Shown here: positions 42,257-50,573 of the stretch, piece after piece
How positions within the stretch are numbered: the stretch's first letter is position 1
Layout of the letters: every line of letters starts with the position of its first letter
Source of the DNA: Occultella gossypii
GTDB lineage: Bacteria; Actinomycetota; Actinomycetes; Actinomycetales; Beutenbergiaceae
Direction: 5' to 3'
DNA: 64,000 bases
Assembly: GCF_019947135.1 (NCBI RefSeq)
Contig: NZ_JAGSHT010000018.1
Location: 62,001 to 126,000, forward strand
Made by a program: the position numbers and the translations under genes
The notes under the pieces: generated by a model
What the model was told of the DNA's origin: nothing
Databases searched by the model: none
What the model saw: only the letters and a program-made list of their open reading frames with translations

Positions 42257-43026
42257 CAGGATGCCCCCAGGTGGGTCAGCAGAGGTGAACCCTCGCGGAA
42301 GCCGAAGGTGCGGATCCACACCTGCGGATCGGTCAGCTCCTCCGGTGGGCCGTCTGCGATGACGGTCCGGTTGATCAGGCACAGCCGCGAGCACGTGTGC
42401 ATCGCGCCGGTCAGGTCGTGGGTGGTCATCAGCAGAGCCTGGCCCTCGGACCGAAGCTCGAGGAACAGGTCCATGAGGAGTTCCTGCGTCGGAATGTCCA
42501 GGCCGGTGAAGGGCTCGTCAAGCAGCAGCAGCTTCGGGCGAAGGGCCAGTGCCCTGGCCACGAGCACCCGCTGACGCTGCCCACCGGAGAGCTCGCCGAC
42601 CGGGCGGTGACGCAGGTCCGTCATCCGCACCTTCTCGAGCGCTTCGCGCACGGCCCGATAGTCATCGACGCCGGCTCGGCGCAGCCAGCCGATCGTGCCG
42701 ACGCGACCGGTCAGCACCACACCCTCGACGCTGATCGGGAAGTCCCAGGAGAACTCGTGGCGCTGCGGCACATAGCCGACCTGGGTCCGTGCGCGGCGGG
42801 AGATCTCTCCGTCGATGCGAACAGTTCCGCTCCGCGTGCCCACGAGGGCCAGCACGGAGCGCAGCAATGTGGTCTTGCCGGCCCCGTTCGGGCCGACCAG
42901 CCCGACGAGCTCGCCGACGTCCACGTCGAGGTCCACGTCGTGCAGGACCGGACGGCCACCGAGATCCACCGCCAAGCCGCGCACCTGCAATGCGGGCACG
43001 GCGTGGCGCTCGGGCCCGGTGCTCAC
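42256..43026 (-). CDS. Anchored-repeat-type zinc ABC transporter ATP-binding protein
   Basis: This 256-aa ABC ATPase has Walker A GPNGAGKT (residues 45-52), Q-loop VGYVPQRHEFSWDFPISV, signature LSGGQ (146-150), Walker B LLLLDE (166-171) and H-loop MTTHDL. The PQRHEFSWDFPISVEGVVLTGR stretch is typical of manganese/zinc importers of the TroB/ZnuC type. Its start overlaps the 325-aa surface protein gene by four bases, and its stop overlaps the permease start. Confidence 0.94.
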   Translation of the reverse strand: MSTGPERHAVPALQVRGLAVDLGGRPVLHDVDLDVDVGELVGLVGPNGAGKTTLLRSVLALVGTRSGTVRIDGEISRRARTQVGYVPQRHEFSWDFPISVEGVVLTGRVGTIGWLRRAGVDDYRAVREALEKVRMTDLRHRPVGELSGGQRQRVLVARALALRPKLLLLDEPFTGLDIPTQELLMDLFLELRSEGQALLMTTHDLTGAMHTCSRLCLINRTVIADGPPEELTDPQVWIRTFGFREGSPLLTHLGAS

Positions 43027-44000
43027 TCCGACTCCGACTCGGCCAGGCGCCGCGCTCGCCGCGACCGCAAGGCCCCGGCGATGACCAAGGCGGCCACGAC
43101 GAGCAGCGCCCCGGCCCCGGCGATCACGGCGATCGGAGGCCCGCTCCCGCCGTCGTCAGTGTCTGCCTCGGTAGTCCCCGCGGAGGTTGGGTCCGGGGCG
43201 TCCGGGTCCGTGGTGGCCGTGCTCGAGGTGCTATCCGCGTCAGCTGCTCCGTCCCACTGCGCTCCGAAGACGGCTTCGGGCTCGGTGTCTGTGCCGACCG
43301 CGAATCGGAGCAGGCTGCGGTCGCTGACGGACGTGCCGTCAGCCAGTTCGGCAAGCACCTCGACATCCATGAGGTAGGCGCCGGGCTCGGTGAACACCCA
43401 GTTGCCGTGCACATGCGTATTGGCGTCCGCCCAGATGTCCTGGGGCTCCGGGTCGTCGGACGTCCACAGCAACTGAGCGGGGTCGAAGTTCCCGTTCTGC
43501 ATGAACAGGGTGAACTGACCCGGGCCCTGCACACCATGGAACCGCAGGGTCATCCCACCGGAGAGTCGCGAGACGACCTCGGGGTCCTGGCTGTTCCAGC
43601 CGACCCACACGACCTCGGTCAGCTGGGTCTGCGGAACGACGTACACATCGGACTCCGGCTCGGCGTCGATGAATTCGAACTGCTCATCCGCCGGTGCCGG
43701 CAGGATCGCGTCGTCGAGCAGATGGAAGACCACGTCCTGCGGGTCTCGCCACACGGGGGGTGCCTGGGAGTCGTCGCGGATCTGTATCCGCCAGGTACCG
43801 TCCGGCAGCCGTGGCCCGATGTCGAAGTGGCCGGCCTCGACCGCCACCTGTCCCTGCTCGAGTGCCTCATCGGAATCGACTGTCTGGTCCAGGTCGTCGC
43901 TGGTGTCGGCGGCGGCGGCGGTCATGGTGGTGGCAACGATCAGTGCCACGGCGGTCGCGGCAAGGGCAAGCCGCCGGCGGCGGTCATTCGGGGGGCGCAC
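43023..44000 (-). CDS. Membrane-anchored surface protein with choice-of-anchor M-type domain
   Basis: This is 325 aa. Signal peptide 1-31, one actinobacterial surface-anchored domain (about 48-236, TIGR03769-like) and an acidic Ser/Thr/Asp-rich spacer (240-287). A C-terminal membrane helix (288-311) is followed by RSRRARR. The domain has HFDIGP, PPVWRDPQDVVFHL, WVGWNSQDPEVV, and ends with NTHVHGNWVFTEPGAY, a His-x-His motif suited to metal binding. There is no sortase motif, so it should stay in the membrane beside the transporter. It lies between the binding protein and ATPase genes in the same operon, which suggests a zinc-handing role (inference). Confidence 0.88.
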   Translation of the reverse strand: MRPPNDRRRRLALAATAVALIVATTMTAAAADTSDDLDQTVDSDEALEQGQVAVEAGHFDIGPRLPDGTWRIQIRDDSQAPPVWRDPQDVVFHLLDDAILPAPADEQFEFIDAEPESDVYVVPQTQLTEVVWVGWNSQDPEVVSRLSGGMTLRFHGVQGPGQFTLFMQNGNFDPAQLLWTSDDPEPQDIWADANTHVHGNWVFTEPGAYLMDVEVLAELADGTSVSDRSLLRFAVGTDTEPEAVFGAQWDGAADADSTSSTATTDPDAPDPTSAGTTEADTDDGGSGPPIAVIAGAGALLVVAALVIAGALRSRRARRLAESESE

Positions 44001-44008
44001 GGAACTCC

Positions 44009-45601
44009 TCAGGTCAGACAGTCATGGAGAGAGTCCGCGTTGAAGCGCATCATCTCGAGGTAGGTGGTCACATCGGCGTCGAAGGCGTCCCCGTAGATCC
44101 GGCAGACCTCGATGTCTAGTTCTCGGGCGACCTCCTGCAGCGTGCTCGAGCGGGAGATGAGGTTCGGTTCGAGGAACACCGCCGGCACCCGGAGGTTGCG
44201 AATGGTCTCGACGAGTCGTCTGCGTTCGGCGATGCTCGGCTCGGTTGCTGGGTTGGGGGTGACGAATCCGGCGATGTCGAGGCCGTAGGCGGCACCCAGG
44301 TAGCCGAACGCGTCGTGAGTGGTGACCAGATGTCGCTGCGAGACCGGGATCGACCCGATCGTCGCTCTGACGTAGTCGTCGAGTGCCTCGAGTTCCAGCA
44401 GGTAGGCAGCCGTGTTCGCGCGATACTCGGCGGCACCCGCCGGATCCACCTCGATGACCGTGTCCCGGATGATCTCCACATACGCCTGCGCGTTCCGCAC
44501 GTTCTGCCACAGGTGCGGATCGATCTCCCCGTGCACGTGCGCGCCAAGGACGGCCTGCGGCAGTTGGTAGACCTCGTCACCGGCGCGTCCCAGGAACCGG
44601 AACTGCGGGTCCCCGGGGATCTCATGCAGCGCCCGCGTGGGCACCGAGACCACGACGTCCTGCGCCGGGTAGACCTCCTGGGTCTGCTCTCCTCCGCCGT
44701 GTGGATCCACATACAGGTAGAGGTCGCCGCCGGGCGCATCCATGTCGACCGTGACGTCGGCATGCCCGGAGTCGAGCACGGTCGCGTGCTCCATCCCAGG
44801 TACCGAATGGGGGTCGACCCCGACGGCGAACGTCACCGTCGTCGGGGCGCCGAGTTCGACTCGTTCGTGCTCGGTCAGATCCAGGTGCGCGGCGAAGGTG
44901 ACCTCGTAGATCCCAACCCGGGTGAACGCCCAGCTCATGTGGGTGTGGGCGTCCGGTGGTAGCACGGTCGTATCGCCGCCATCGAAGCCATCGGTGGAGT
45001 TCACCGAGAAGGCCGGGTTCCCGAACGTCTCGGTCAAGTAGGCGAACATGTCACCGGGCCCGCTCACGTCCGTGGCGGACAACGCAACCGAGGAGGTGCG
45101 GTCTGCTCCGTACTGCGCGCCGGTGCCACGCACCCGCATGCCGAGCCAGACGGTGTCGAGCGAGATGTTCTCGACCAGCGGGATGATCTCGGCGGCGTAC
45201 CTGACGCCGGCCTCGGCGAGCGGCACATTCGGGACGCCGTCGGCGAGGTTGGCGTCCAGGGTCCGGATGATGGAGTGCGCCTCCAGCAGCACGTAGTTGG
45301 AGAACGCCGCGTCCGCGTAGGCCACGGCCCGCACATCCCGCAACGATGGCTCATAGGAGTGCGGGTCCCCACCCTCCGGGACCAACGAGTGCACATCCAT
45401 CCGATCCCCCACCACGTTACGAGCGAGGTCGGCGATGATGCCGGTTGTCGTGACGATCGAGGGACGATCGGGGTCCGTTCCACTGTCCCGGACTCCGGCA
45501 CAGCCGGCAACCAGCAGCGTCAGTGCAGCGACCACGGCCGGCACTCCCGCCGTCCGGCGGGGCCTGTGGGGCCCCGCCGCGCGAGGCTCAGCGTCCGACA
45601 T
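44009..45601 (-). CDS. Zinc-binding lipoprotein with inserted surface domain (anchored-repeat ABC transporter)
   Basis: This is 530 aa. The lipobox LVAGC puts the lipidated Cys at residue 34. A ZnuA/TroA-like binding protein (N-lobe 47-130, C-lobe about 345-530) is interrupted by a TIGR03769-like surface domain at about 135-340. Candidate zinc ligands are His81 (DPHSYEP), the H-x-H before GEIDPHLW near residues 355-363, His429 (TTHDAFGY) and an acidic residue near 505 (YGDAFDAD). The insert carries DAHTHMSWAFTRVGIYEV, the same H-x-H motif as in the other two surface proteins. It feeds zinc to the permease. Start overlaps the end of the 1255-aa gene by 14 bases. Confidence 0.93.
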   Translation of the reverse strand: MSDAEPRAAGPHRPRRTAGVPAVVAALTLLVAGCAGVRDSGTDPDRPSIVTTTGIIADLARNVVGDRMDVHSLVPEGGDPHSYEPSLRDVRAVAYADAAFSNYVLLEAHSIIRTLDANLADGVPNVPLAEAGVRYAAEIIPLVENISLDTVWLGMRVRGTGAQYGADRTSSVALSATDVSGPGDMFAYLTETFGNPAFSVNSTDGFDGGDTTVLPPDAHTHMSWAFTRVGIYEVTFAAHLDLTEHERVELGAPTTVTFAVGVDPHSVPGMEHATVLDSGHADVTVDMDAPGGDLYLYVDPHGGGEQTQEVYPAQDVVVSVPTRALHEIPGDPQFRFLGRAGDEVYQLPQAVLGAHVHGEIDPHLWQNVRNAQAYVEIIRDTVIEVDPAGAAEYRANTAAYLLELEALDDYVRATIGSIPVSQRHLVTTHDAFGYLGAAYGLDIAGFVTPNPATEPSIAERRRLVETIRNLRVPAVFLEPNLISRSSTLQEVARELDIEVCRIYGDAFDADVTTYLEMMRFNADSLHDCLT

Positions 45602-48600
45602 CGAACCTACGCCGTGAAGCCCTCACGGCGAAGACCCCCATCAGCACGACGAGCGCACTGGCCAGCGCCAGCAGGCCCAGCTCGGTGTCCGCACCCGTGG
45701 CTGCCAGGGTGCACGGCTGTCCACTCGCCGTGACCCCGGTGCCCGCGGCCGTCGGGGCAGATGCGCTCTGCGCGCCGGCCGAGGACGCCGCAGTACTGGT
45801 CGCAGCCGCCGCCGGGTCGCTCTGACCCACGAAGAACTGCAGGGTCGAGGTGACACTCTCGCCGTCGGCGCTCATGGTGAACGTCACCGCATAGACGCCT
45901 GGCTCGGTGAAGACCCAGTTGCCGTGCTGGTGGGTGTTGCCGGGGATCGTGTAACTCGTCGGCCCACCGACGGTGTCCACAACTCGCTGGCCGACCAGTT
46001 GACCGAAGTTCCCGTTGAGGAAGATGGCCAGCTCACCGGGGCCCTCGACGCCGACGAGCGTCATCTGCACGCCGCTCGCACCGGGTCCGTTCACGACGGT
46101 CTCGTGCTGAGTGTTCCAGCCCAGCCACGGCACGCCCGGCTCTTGGATCTGCTGGATCATGTAGACGTCCTCGCCGGCCGGAGCGATGAACGACAGGTCG
46201 TCCGGGATCTCCGCGGCCGAGCGCAACGCCGCCTCGCCGAGGTTGAAGACGACGGTGGCAGGGTCACGCCACACCGGTGGCGCGGTGCGGTCATCCTTCA
46301 CGAGAAGCGTGAACTGTCCGTCCTCGACGACCGGGCCGAAGTCGAAGTGTCCCTCGGAGCCGACCGCCACCTCACCGCTCGTGGCTGGAGTCGCGGCAGC
46401 GGCTCCGGGCGACGATGCCGCCGGGCCGGGCACCGGACGACACACCGGCGGGGTACCACCCGGGCTCGTCCCACCAGATCGCGGAGGGGTCGCGCTCGGG
46501 GGCGTCGTCTGGTTCGGACCCGGCGTGGGGGTCGGCGTCGGGTCAGCCGGCTCCGTGACCACCACGTCGGCCCAACCGACCAGCGCGCTGTTGCGGTCGA
46601 CCACGGCAATCTTGTGGCTGCCCGGTTCCGTATCACGCGGGATACTCGCCTGGAACGACCCCGTCTGGCTGGTCAGGTTCCAGCCGCTGCTGACGGTCGA
46701 GTTCAGCAGCGTGGGCTCGGAGAAGGCGAACGCAGCCGCGTAGTCACCGGCGACAGCCTCGCCGGCATCGACGGTGACCTGTTCGCCGGCAACAACCTCG
46801 GTGGGGCTGACGCTGACGTCACCGCGGCTAGCGTCGGTCAGGTCCCCTTCATCGGGGGCCGAGGGGGCGAACAGCGGGACCTCGGGGACATCGGTCCGGC
46901 AGTCGAGGTCATCGGGGGCAGGCTCGAAATCACCCACCGAGAACAGGTAGTCGCCGATGTTCGTCTCCGCGCGGGCGCCGGTCTCGGAGTTGATGGCAGT
47001 GGCCTGGACCCGGAGGTGGTACGCGCCGGGATCCGTGAACGCCCAGTTGGCGTGGACATGCGCAAGATACTCCTGATGGATGGTGCCCGGCAGCGTGTAG
47101 CCGCCATCGACCAACAGCGAGTCGAGCTCGCCGAAGGATCCGGTGCTCCACAGATACACCTCGCCGGGTCCGTCGACCTCGAGGATGCTGATATCGACCT
47201 GATCGAAGCCACTGCCGGCCAGACCTTGGCTGTCCCAGCCCGGCCAGAGCAGGTTCTGGTCCTGGTTCAGGGGCAGGTAGTACGCCGGCAGCCCGCGCAG
47301 CGCCTGCGGGATCGACGCCGCGTCGGGGAAGGACTGCAGCGCGGCGTCCCTCACGACGAGGTTCACCTCGTCCGGGGCATGCTGGACGCGCGAACCGGTG
47401 ACGTCCTCCTTGAGGGTCAGCACCGGGGCGCCACCGTCGAGCGTGACGTTGAAGGCGTCGACGTGGCCATGAGCGATGTCGAGAGCCCAGCAGACCCCTG
47501 GCGCCTCGGATCGGAGTACGACCGCGACGGGCCCGGACGTCGCGATGTCCTGGCCATCCAGCACCAGGACGGCCCGGATCTGCTGACCATCGACCTCGGC
47601 GGTGCCGGAGTACTCGTTCGTCGTCTGGCCGGCCACCGTGGCCCAGTCCGCACCATCAGGTGAGGTCTCCCACCGGTAGGAAACACCCGCGACCTCGACG
47701 TCGGGCACCGCGGTGAGCTCCACCGCATCGCCTTCGGCGTACTCGTCGGCGAGCCCGTCGATCCGGACCGCACTGGGCACCGGAGGTCCGGGATCGGCGA
47801 CGTTCACGGTGACCGCCTCGGACGTCACCTCGTTGTCATCGCCCAGTAGAAGAGCGGCCCGGATCTGCTGACCATCGACCTCGGCGGTGCCGGAGTACTC
47901 GTTCGTCGTCTGGCCGGCCACCGTGGCCCAGTCCGCACCATCAGGTGAGGTCTCCCACCGGTAGGAAACACCCGCGACCTCGACGTCGGGCACCGCGGTG
48001 AGCTCCACCGCATCGCCTTCGGCGTACTCGTCGGCGAGCCCGTCGATCCGGACCGCACTGGGCACCGGAGGTCCGGGATCGGCGACGTTCACGGTGACCG
48101 CCTCGGACGTCAGGACGTCCGCACCGTCGACGATGATGGTCGCACGCAGCCTCTGTCCGTCGGTGTCAGCGGTCCCGGAGTAGACCGAGCCGACGGTGCC
48201 CTCGACGTCCTGCCAGGCGAATCCGTCATCCGAGGTCTCCCACCGGTAGGTGGCGCCCTCGATCAGCACGTCGGGTTTCGCCTCCAGGCTCACCGTCGCC
48301 CCCGGCTCGTACGACGCCTCCAGGCCGTCGATGGTCAGGGTGGTCGGCAGTTGCGGGGCGGCGTTCACCTCGAGGGTGACCGGGTCGGACGTCACCGTGA
48401 CTTCACCGAGGCTGACCCGGGCACGCAACTGCTGCCCGTCGGCGTCGGCTACGCCCGAGTAGGTGCTGGTGGCCTGCCCCGCGACCGGCACCCAGACCCC
48501 GGTGACGTCCAGCGTCTCCCAGCCGTAGACCGCCCCCTCCGCCTCGACGTCCGGGGTCGCCAGCAGTTCGACGGACGCGCCCTGCTCATAGGGGTTCGTC

Positions 48601-49355
48601 AAGCCGGACACGCTCAGCGATGCCGGGACCGGCGCCGGCTCCGGCACGTCACCCACGATCCAGTGATAGTCCGCGGTGTTCGTCGGGACGCGCTCACCGG
48701 TGGTGGAGTTGATCGCGAAGGCCTGAACCGTGAAGTGGTACTCGCCGGCTTGGGTGAAGGCCCAGTTCGCGTGCACATGAGCCAGGTAGGACTGGTGGAT
48801 CGTATTGGGCAGCACGAAGCCGCCATCGGTCAGCAGTGACGTCAGTCCGCCGAAGGCGCCCGAGGACCAGAGGAACACCTCTCCGGGACCATCCACCGAC
48901 TGAACCTCGATATCGACCTGGTCATAGCCCGTACCGGCCAGGCTCTGGCTGTCCCAGCCTGGCCAAACCAGGTCGTGGTTCTGCGACAACGGTAGGTAGT
49001 AGGCCTCAACTCCGCGCACGCCCTCCGGCAGATTGGCGACATCGGGCAGCGCCGTCAACGCCGCCTCCTTGACCACCAACGTCACGTCCTCGGGCGGATG
49101 GGCTACGTGTGAGCCGGTGACGTCCTCCTTCAGGTTCAGGATCGGCGCACCGGACTCATCGAGCGCCACGTTGAAGGTGTCGATGTGCCCGTGGTCGAGG
49201 ACGAGTGCCCGTTCGGCCGCCACGGTCGGCGCCATCGGGATGACCAGGGTGCCGACGAGCGCCACAAGCGCCGTGACGACGGCGAACACCGTGGCCGAGT
49301 ACGGGCGTGGGCCCGTATTCGAACGCGAACCGACACGCGGAATTACGGGAGGCAT
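45588..49355 (-). CDS. Large sortase-anchored surface protein with three metal-binding-type domains
   Basis: This is 1255 aa. Signal peptide 1-47; surface domain 1 at 50-236 (HVHANWAF at 193-200); four Ig-like repeats of about 95 aa at 243-614. Surface domain 2 is at 622-808 (HVHANWAF near 766-773), then an Ig-like domain 845-936 and a Pro/Thr/Gly linker 937-995. Surface domain 3 is at 1000-1177 (THQHGNWVF). The tail is LAATG (1217-1221), a hydrophobic helix and RASRRR, a class E-type LAxTG sortase signal. Ig repeats 3 and 4 are nearly identical. First gene of the zinc operon. TATAGT/TTGCGA promoter with a Zur box between. Likely captures zinc in the wall (inference). Confidence 0.92.
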   Translation of the reverse strand: MPPVIPRVGSRSNTGPRPYSATVFAVVTALVALVGTLVIPMAPTVAAERALVLDHGHIDTFNVALDESGAPILNLKEDVTGSHVAHPPEDVTLVVKEAALTALPDVANLPEGVRGVEAYYLPLSQNHDLVWPGWDSQSLAGTGYDQVDIEVQSVDGPGEVFLWSSGAFGGLTSLLTDGGFVLPNTIHQSYLAHVHANWAFTQAGEYHFTVQAFAINSTTGERVPTNTADYHWIVGDVPEPAPVPASLSVSGLTNPYEQGASVELLATPDVEAEGAVYGWETLDVTGVWVPVAGQATSTYSGVADADGQQLRARVSLGEVTVTSDPVTLEVNAAPQLPTTLTIDGLEASYEPGATVSLEAKPDVLIEGATYRWETSDDGFAWQDVEGTVGSVYSGTADTDGQRLRATIIVDGADVLTSEAVTVNVADPGPPVPSAVRIDGLADEYAEGDAVELTAVPDVEVAGVSYRWETSPDGADWATVAGQTTNEYSGTAEVDGQQIRAALLLGDDNEVTSEAVTVNVADPGPPVPSAVRIDGLADEYAEGDAVELTAVPDVEVAGVSYRWETSPDGADWATVAGQTTNEYSGTAEVDGQQIRAVLVLDGQDIATSGPVAVVLRSEAPGVCWALDIAHGHVDAFNVTLDGGAPVLTLKEDVTGSRVQHAPDEVNLVVRDAALQSFPDAASIPQALRGLPAYYLPLNQDQNLLWPGWDSQGLAGSGFDQVDISILEVDGPGEVYLWSTGSFGELDSLLVDGGYTLPGTIHQEYLAHVHANWAFTDPGAYHLRVQATAINSETGARAETNIGDYLFSVGDFEPAPDDLDCRTDVPEVPLFAPSAPDEGDLTDASRGDVSVSPTEVVAGEQVTVDAGEAVAGDYAAAFAFSEPTLLNSTVSSGWNLTSQTGSFQASIPRDTEPGSHKIAVVDRNSALVGWADVVVTEPADPTPTPTPGPNQTTPPSATPPRSGGTSPGGTPPVCRPVPGPAASSPGAAAATPATSGEVAVGSEGHFDFGPVVEDGQFTLLVKDDRTAPPVWRDPATVVFNLGEAALRSAAEIPDDLSFIAPAGEDVYMIQQIQEPGVPWLGWNTQHETVVNGPGASGVQMTLVGVEGPGELAIFLNGNFGQLVGQRVVDTVGGPTSYTIPGNTHQHGNWVFTEPGVYAVTFTMSADGESVTSTLQFFVGQSDPAAAATSTAASSAGAQSASAPTAAGTGVTASGQPCTLAATGADTELGLLALASALVVLMGVFAVRASRRRFDVGR
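47570..48112. repeat. Perfect 258-bp direct repeat (285-bp period) inside the surface protein gene
   Basis: Positions 47570-47827 and 47855-48112 are identical by eye over 258 bases, separated by 27 bases that differ. The period of 285 bases equals 95 codons, so the frame is kept and one Ig-like repeat is duplicated. Lack of silent differences indicates a recent duplication or gene conversion. Confidence 0.92.
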
Positions 49356-49438
49356 GGGCGAACACCTGGGTCTCGATCTGGGCGCTGGGAGCGCCGGGGA
49401 GGTGACGCCCGAACGGCGGGCATCGGCGACGATTCCGC

Positions 49439-49466
49439 ACTATACTGTAATGAGAGTCGTTCGCAA
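49439..49466 (-). promoter_or_regulatory. Zur-controlled promoter of the zinc operon
   Basis: On the minus strand TTGCGA (49461-49466), a 16-base spacer and TATAGT (49439-49444) form a promoter for the 1255-aa surface protein gene. The spacer holds a Zur-type site, plus-strand TAATGAGAGTCGTTCGC (49448-49464), related to the TAATGAgAATCATTaTCA-type consensus and to the other two sites here. Confidence 0.75.
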
Positions 49467-49526
49467 CAATCGCAGGCAAGCTTGCTCGAACAAGGTTGGT
49501 ACCGACTTCCCCGCGAGGCCGTACCT

Positions 49527-49547
49527 GCGAGTCGTTCTCATTATGAT
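49527..49547 (+). promoter_or_regulatory. Zur-type box over the GNAT gene promoter
   Basis: GCGAGTCGTTCTCATTA (49527-49543) is the mirror image of the box at 49448. Both share an AATGAGA half and a CG-rich outer end. It overlaps TATGAT (49542-49547), a perfect-looking -10 ending six bases before the GNAT ATG. The message would therefore be leaderless and blocked by Zur. Confidence 0.7.
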
Positions 49548-49553
49548 GAAAGG

Positions 49554-50573
49554 ATGCGCTGCACCCCACTGACGCCCGCCCACCTTGACGCCGTCGTCGA
49601 CCTCGCGGTCGCGGCACTGCGAGACCGGACTCGCCTGGCCGGGCCCGGGTCCACGCCACCCTCCGATCCGGCGCACATCGCACGCACCTCCCTCGAGCCG
49701 TATCTTGACGGCGACGACCGGTTCGCCCACGTCGCCCTCGACGACGACGGGCAGGTCCAAGCACTGCTCGCAGGCATCGTGACCCGGCTCGGCCCTCAGG
49801 ACGCGGAGTACACCTACCTGGCGCCGCGGCACGCACTCGCCCCACTCTCGGCGTGGTGCGCACGCGACCCACGCTCCGCCGTCGATGCCCTGCCGGTCCT
49901 GCTCGATGCCGCCCGGGCGAGCCTCGACGCCGCCTCGATCCCACGCCTGAACGTGCAGGTGCTCGACGGCGACTGGTGGTCCGTGGGCCTGTGGCGCTCG
50001 CTCGACCTGCGTCCCGACACCTCCTTCGCGCTGCGCCCTCTGGCCGCTCCGATGCACGCGCCGGTCACGGCACCCAGGGTGCGGGCTGCGCTGCCGTCCG
50101 ACCTCGACGCAGTGGTGCGACTGTGCCTGGACGAGTACTCCTACCACGCCCGTCACACCGGGTCGGGCCTGGCTGCCGACCAGGACGCCGGCACCGCGGC
50201 GCGGATCGCCTCGGCCTGGTTCGACCACGGCACCGGAGAGGATCGCGAGCGCGCGTTCGTCGCCGTCGACGGCGATGACCGCCCGGTCGGCGTCACCACG
50301 GCGCACGTGCTCACGGCACCCGGCGGATCGTCCTCCGCCGCCCTGCTCCCGTCCCGCTACGCCTACATCGGGCTCACCTCGGTGGCCGCATCCGCACGCG
50401 GGACCGGCGCCGGCACGGCGCTCACGGCGCACGCCCTCGGGTGGGCGCGCAGCCTGCCGGACCCGCCGGACGCCGTCGGGCTCCACTACGTGGCGGACAA
50501 CGTGCTGGCGGCACCGTTCTGGCAGCGCCGGGGTTTCGCCCCTGCGCTCACGCTGCTGACCGACGCCGCTTAG
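49554..50573 (+). CDS. GNAT-family acetyltransferase in the Zur regulon
   Basis: This is 339 aa, with two GNAT-like halves. The C-terminal half has the acetyl-CoA motif VAASARGTGAGTALTAHALGW and the closing LHYVADNVLAAPFWQRRGF. The N-terminal half (MRCTPLTPAHLDAVVDLAVAAL through NVQVLDGDWWSVGLWRSLDLRPD) is a degenerate GNAT. A Zur box and leaderless promoter immediately precede the ATG, so it is probably induced by zinc starvation. Its acceptor is unknown. Its stop codon overlaps the stop of the convergent CobW-like gene (TTAG). Confidence 0.88.
   Translation: MRCTPLTPAHLDAVVDLAVAALRDRTRLAGPGSTPPSDPAHIARTSLEPYLDGDDRFAHVALDDDGQVQALLAGIVTRLGPQDAEYTYLAPRHALAPLSAWCARDPRSAVDALPVLLDAARASLDAASIPRLNVQVLDGDWWSVGLWRSLDLRPDTSFALRPLAAPMHAPVTAPRVRAALPSDLDAVVRLCLDEYSYHARHTGSGLAADQDAGTAARIASAWFDHGTGEDRERAFVAVDGDDRPVGVTTAHVLTAPGGSSSAALLPSRYAYIGLTSVAASARGTGAGTALTAHALGWARSLPDPPDAVGLHYVADNVLAAPFWQRRGFAPALTLLTDAA

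Noticed and set aside
47570-48112. Direct repeats as a mobile element
   Set aside because: The repeats are in phase with the 95-codon Ig-like unit, with no transposase, terminal inverted repeats or target duplication; they are domain repeats.
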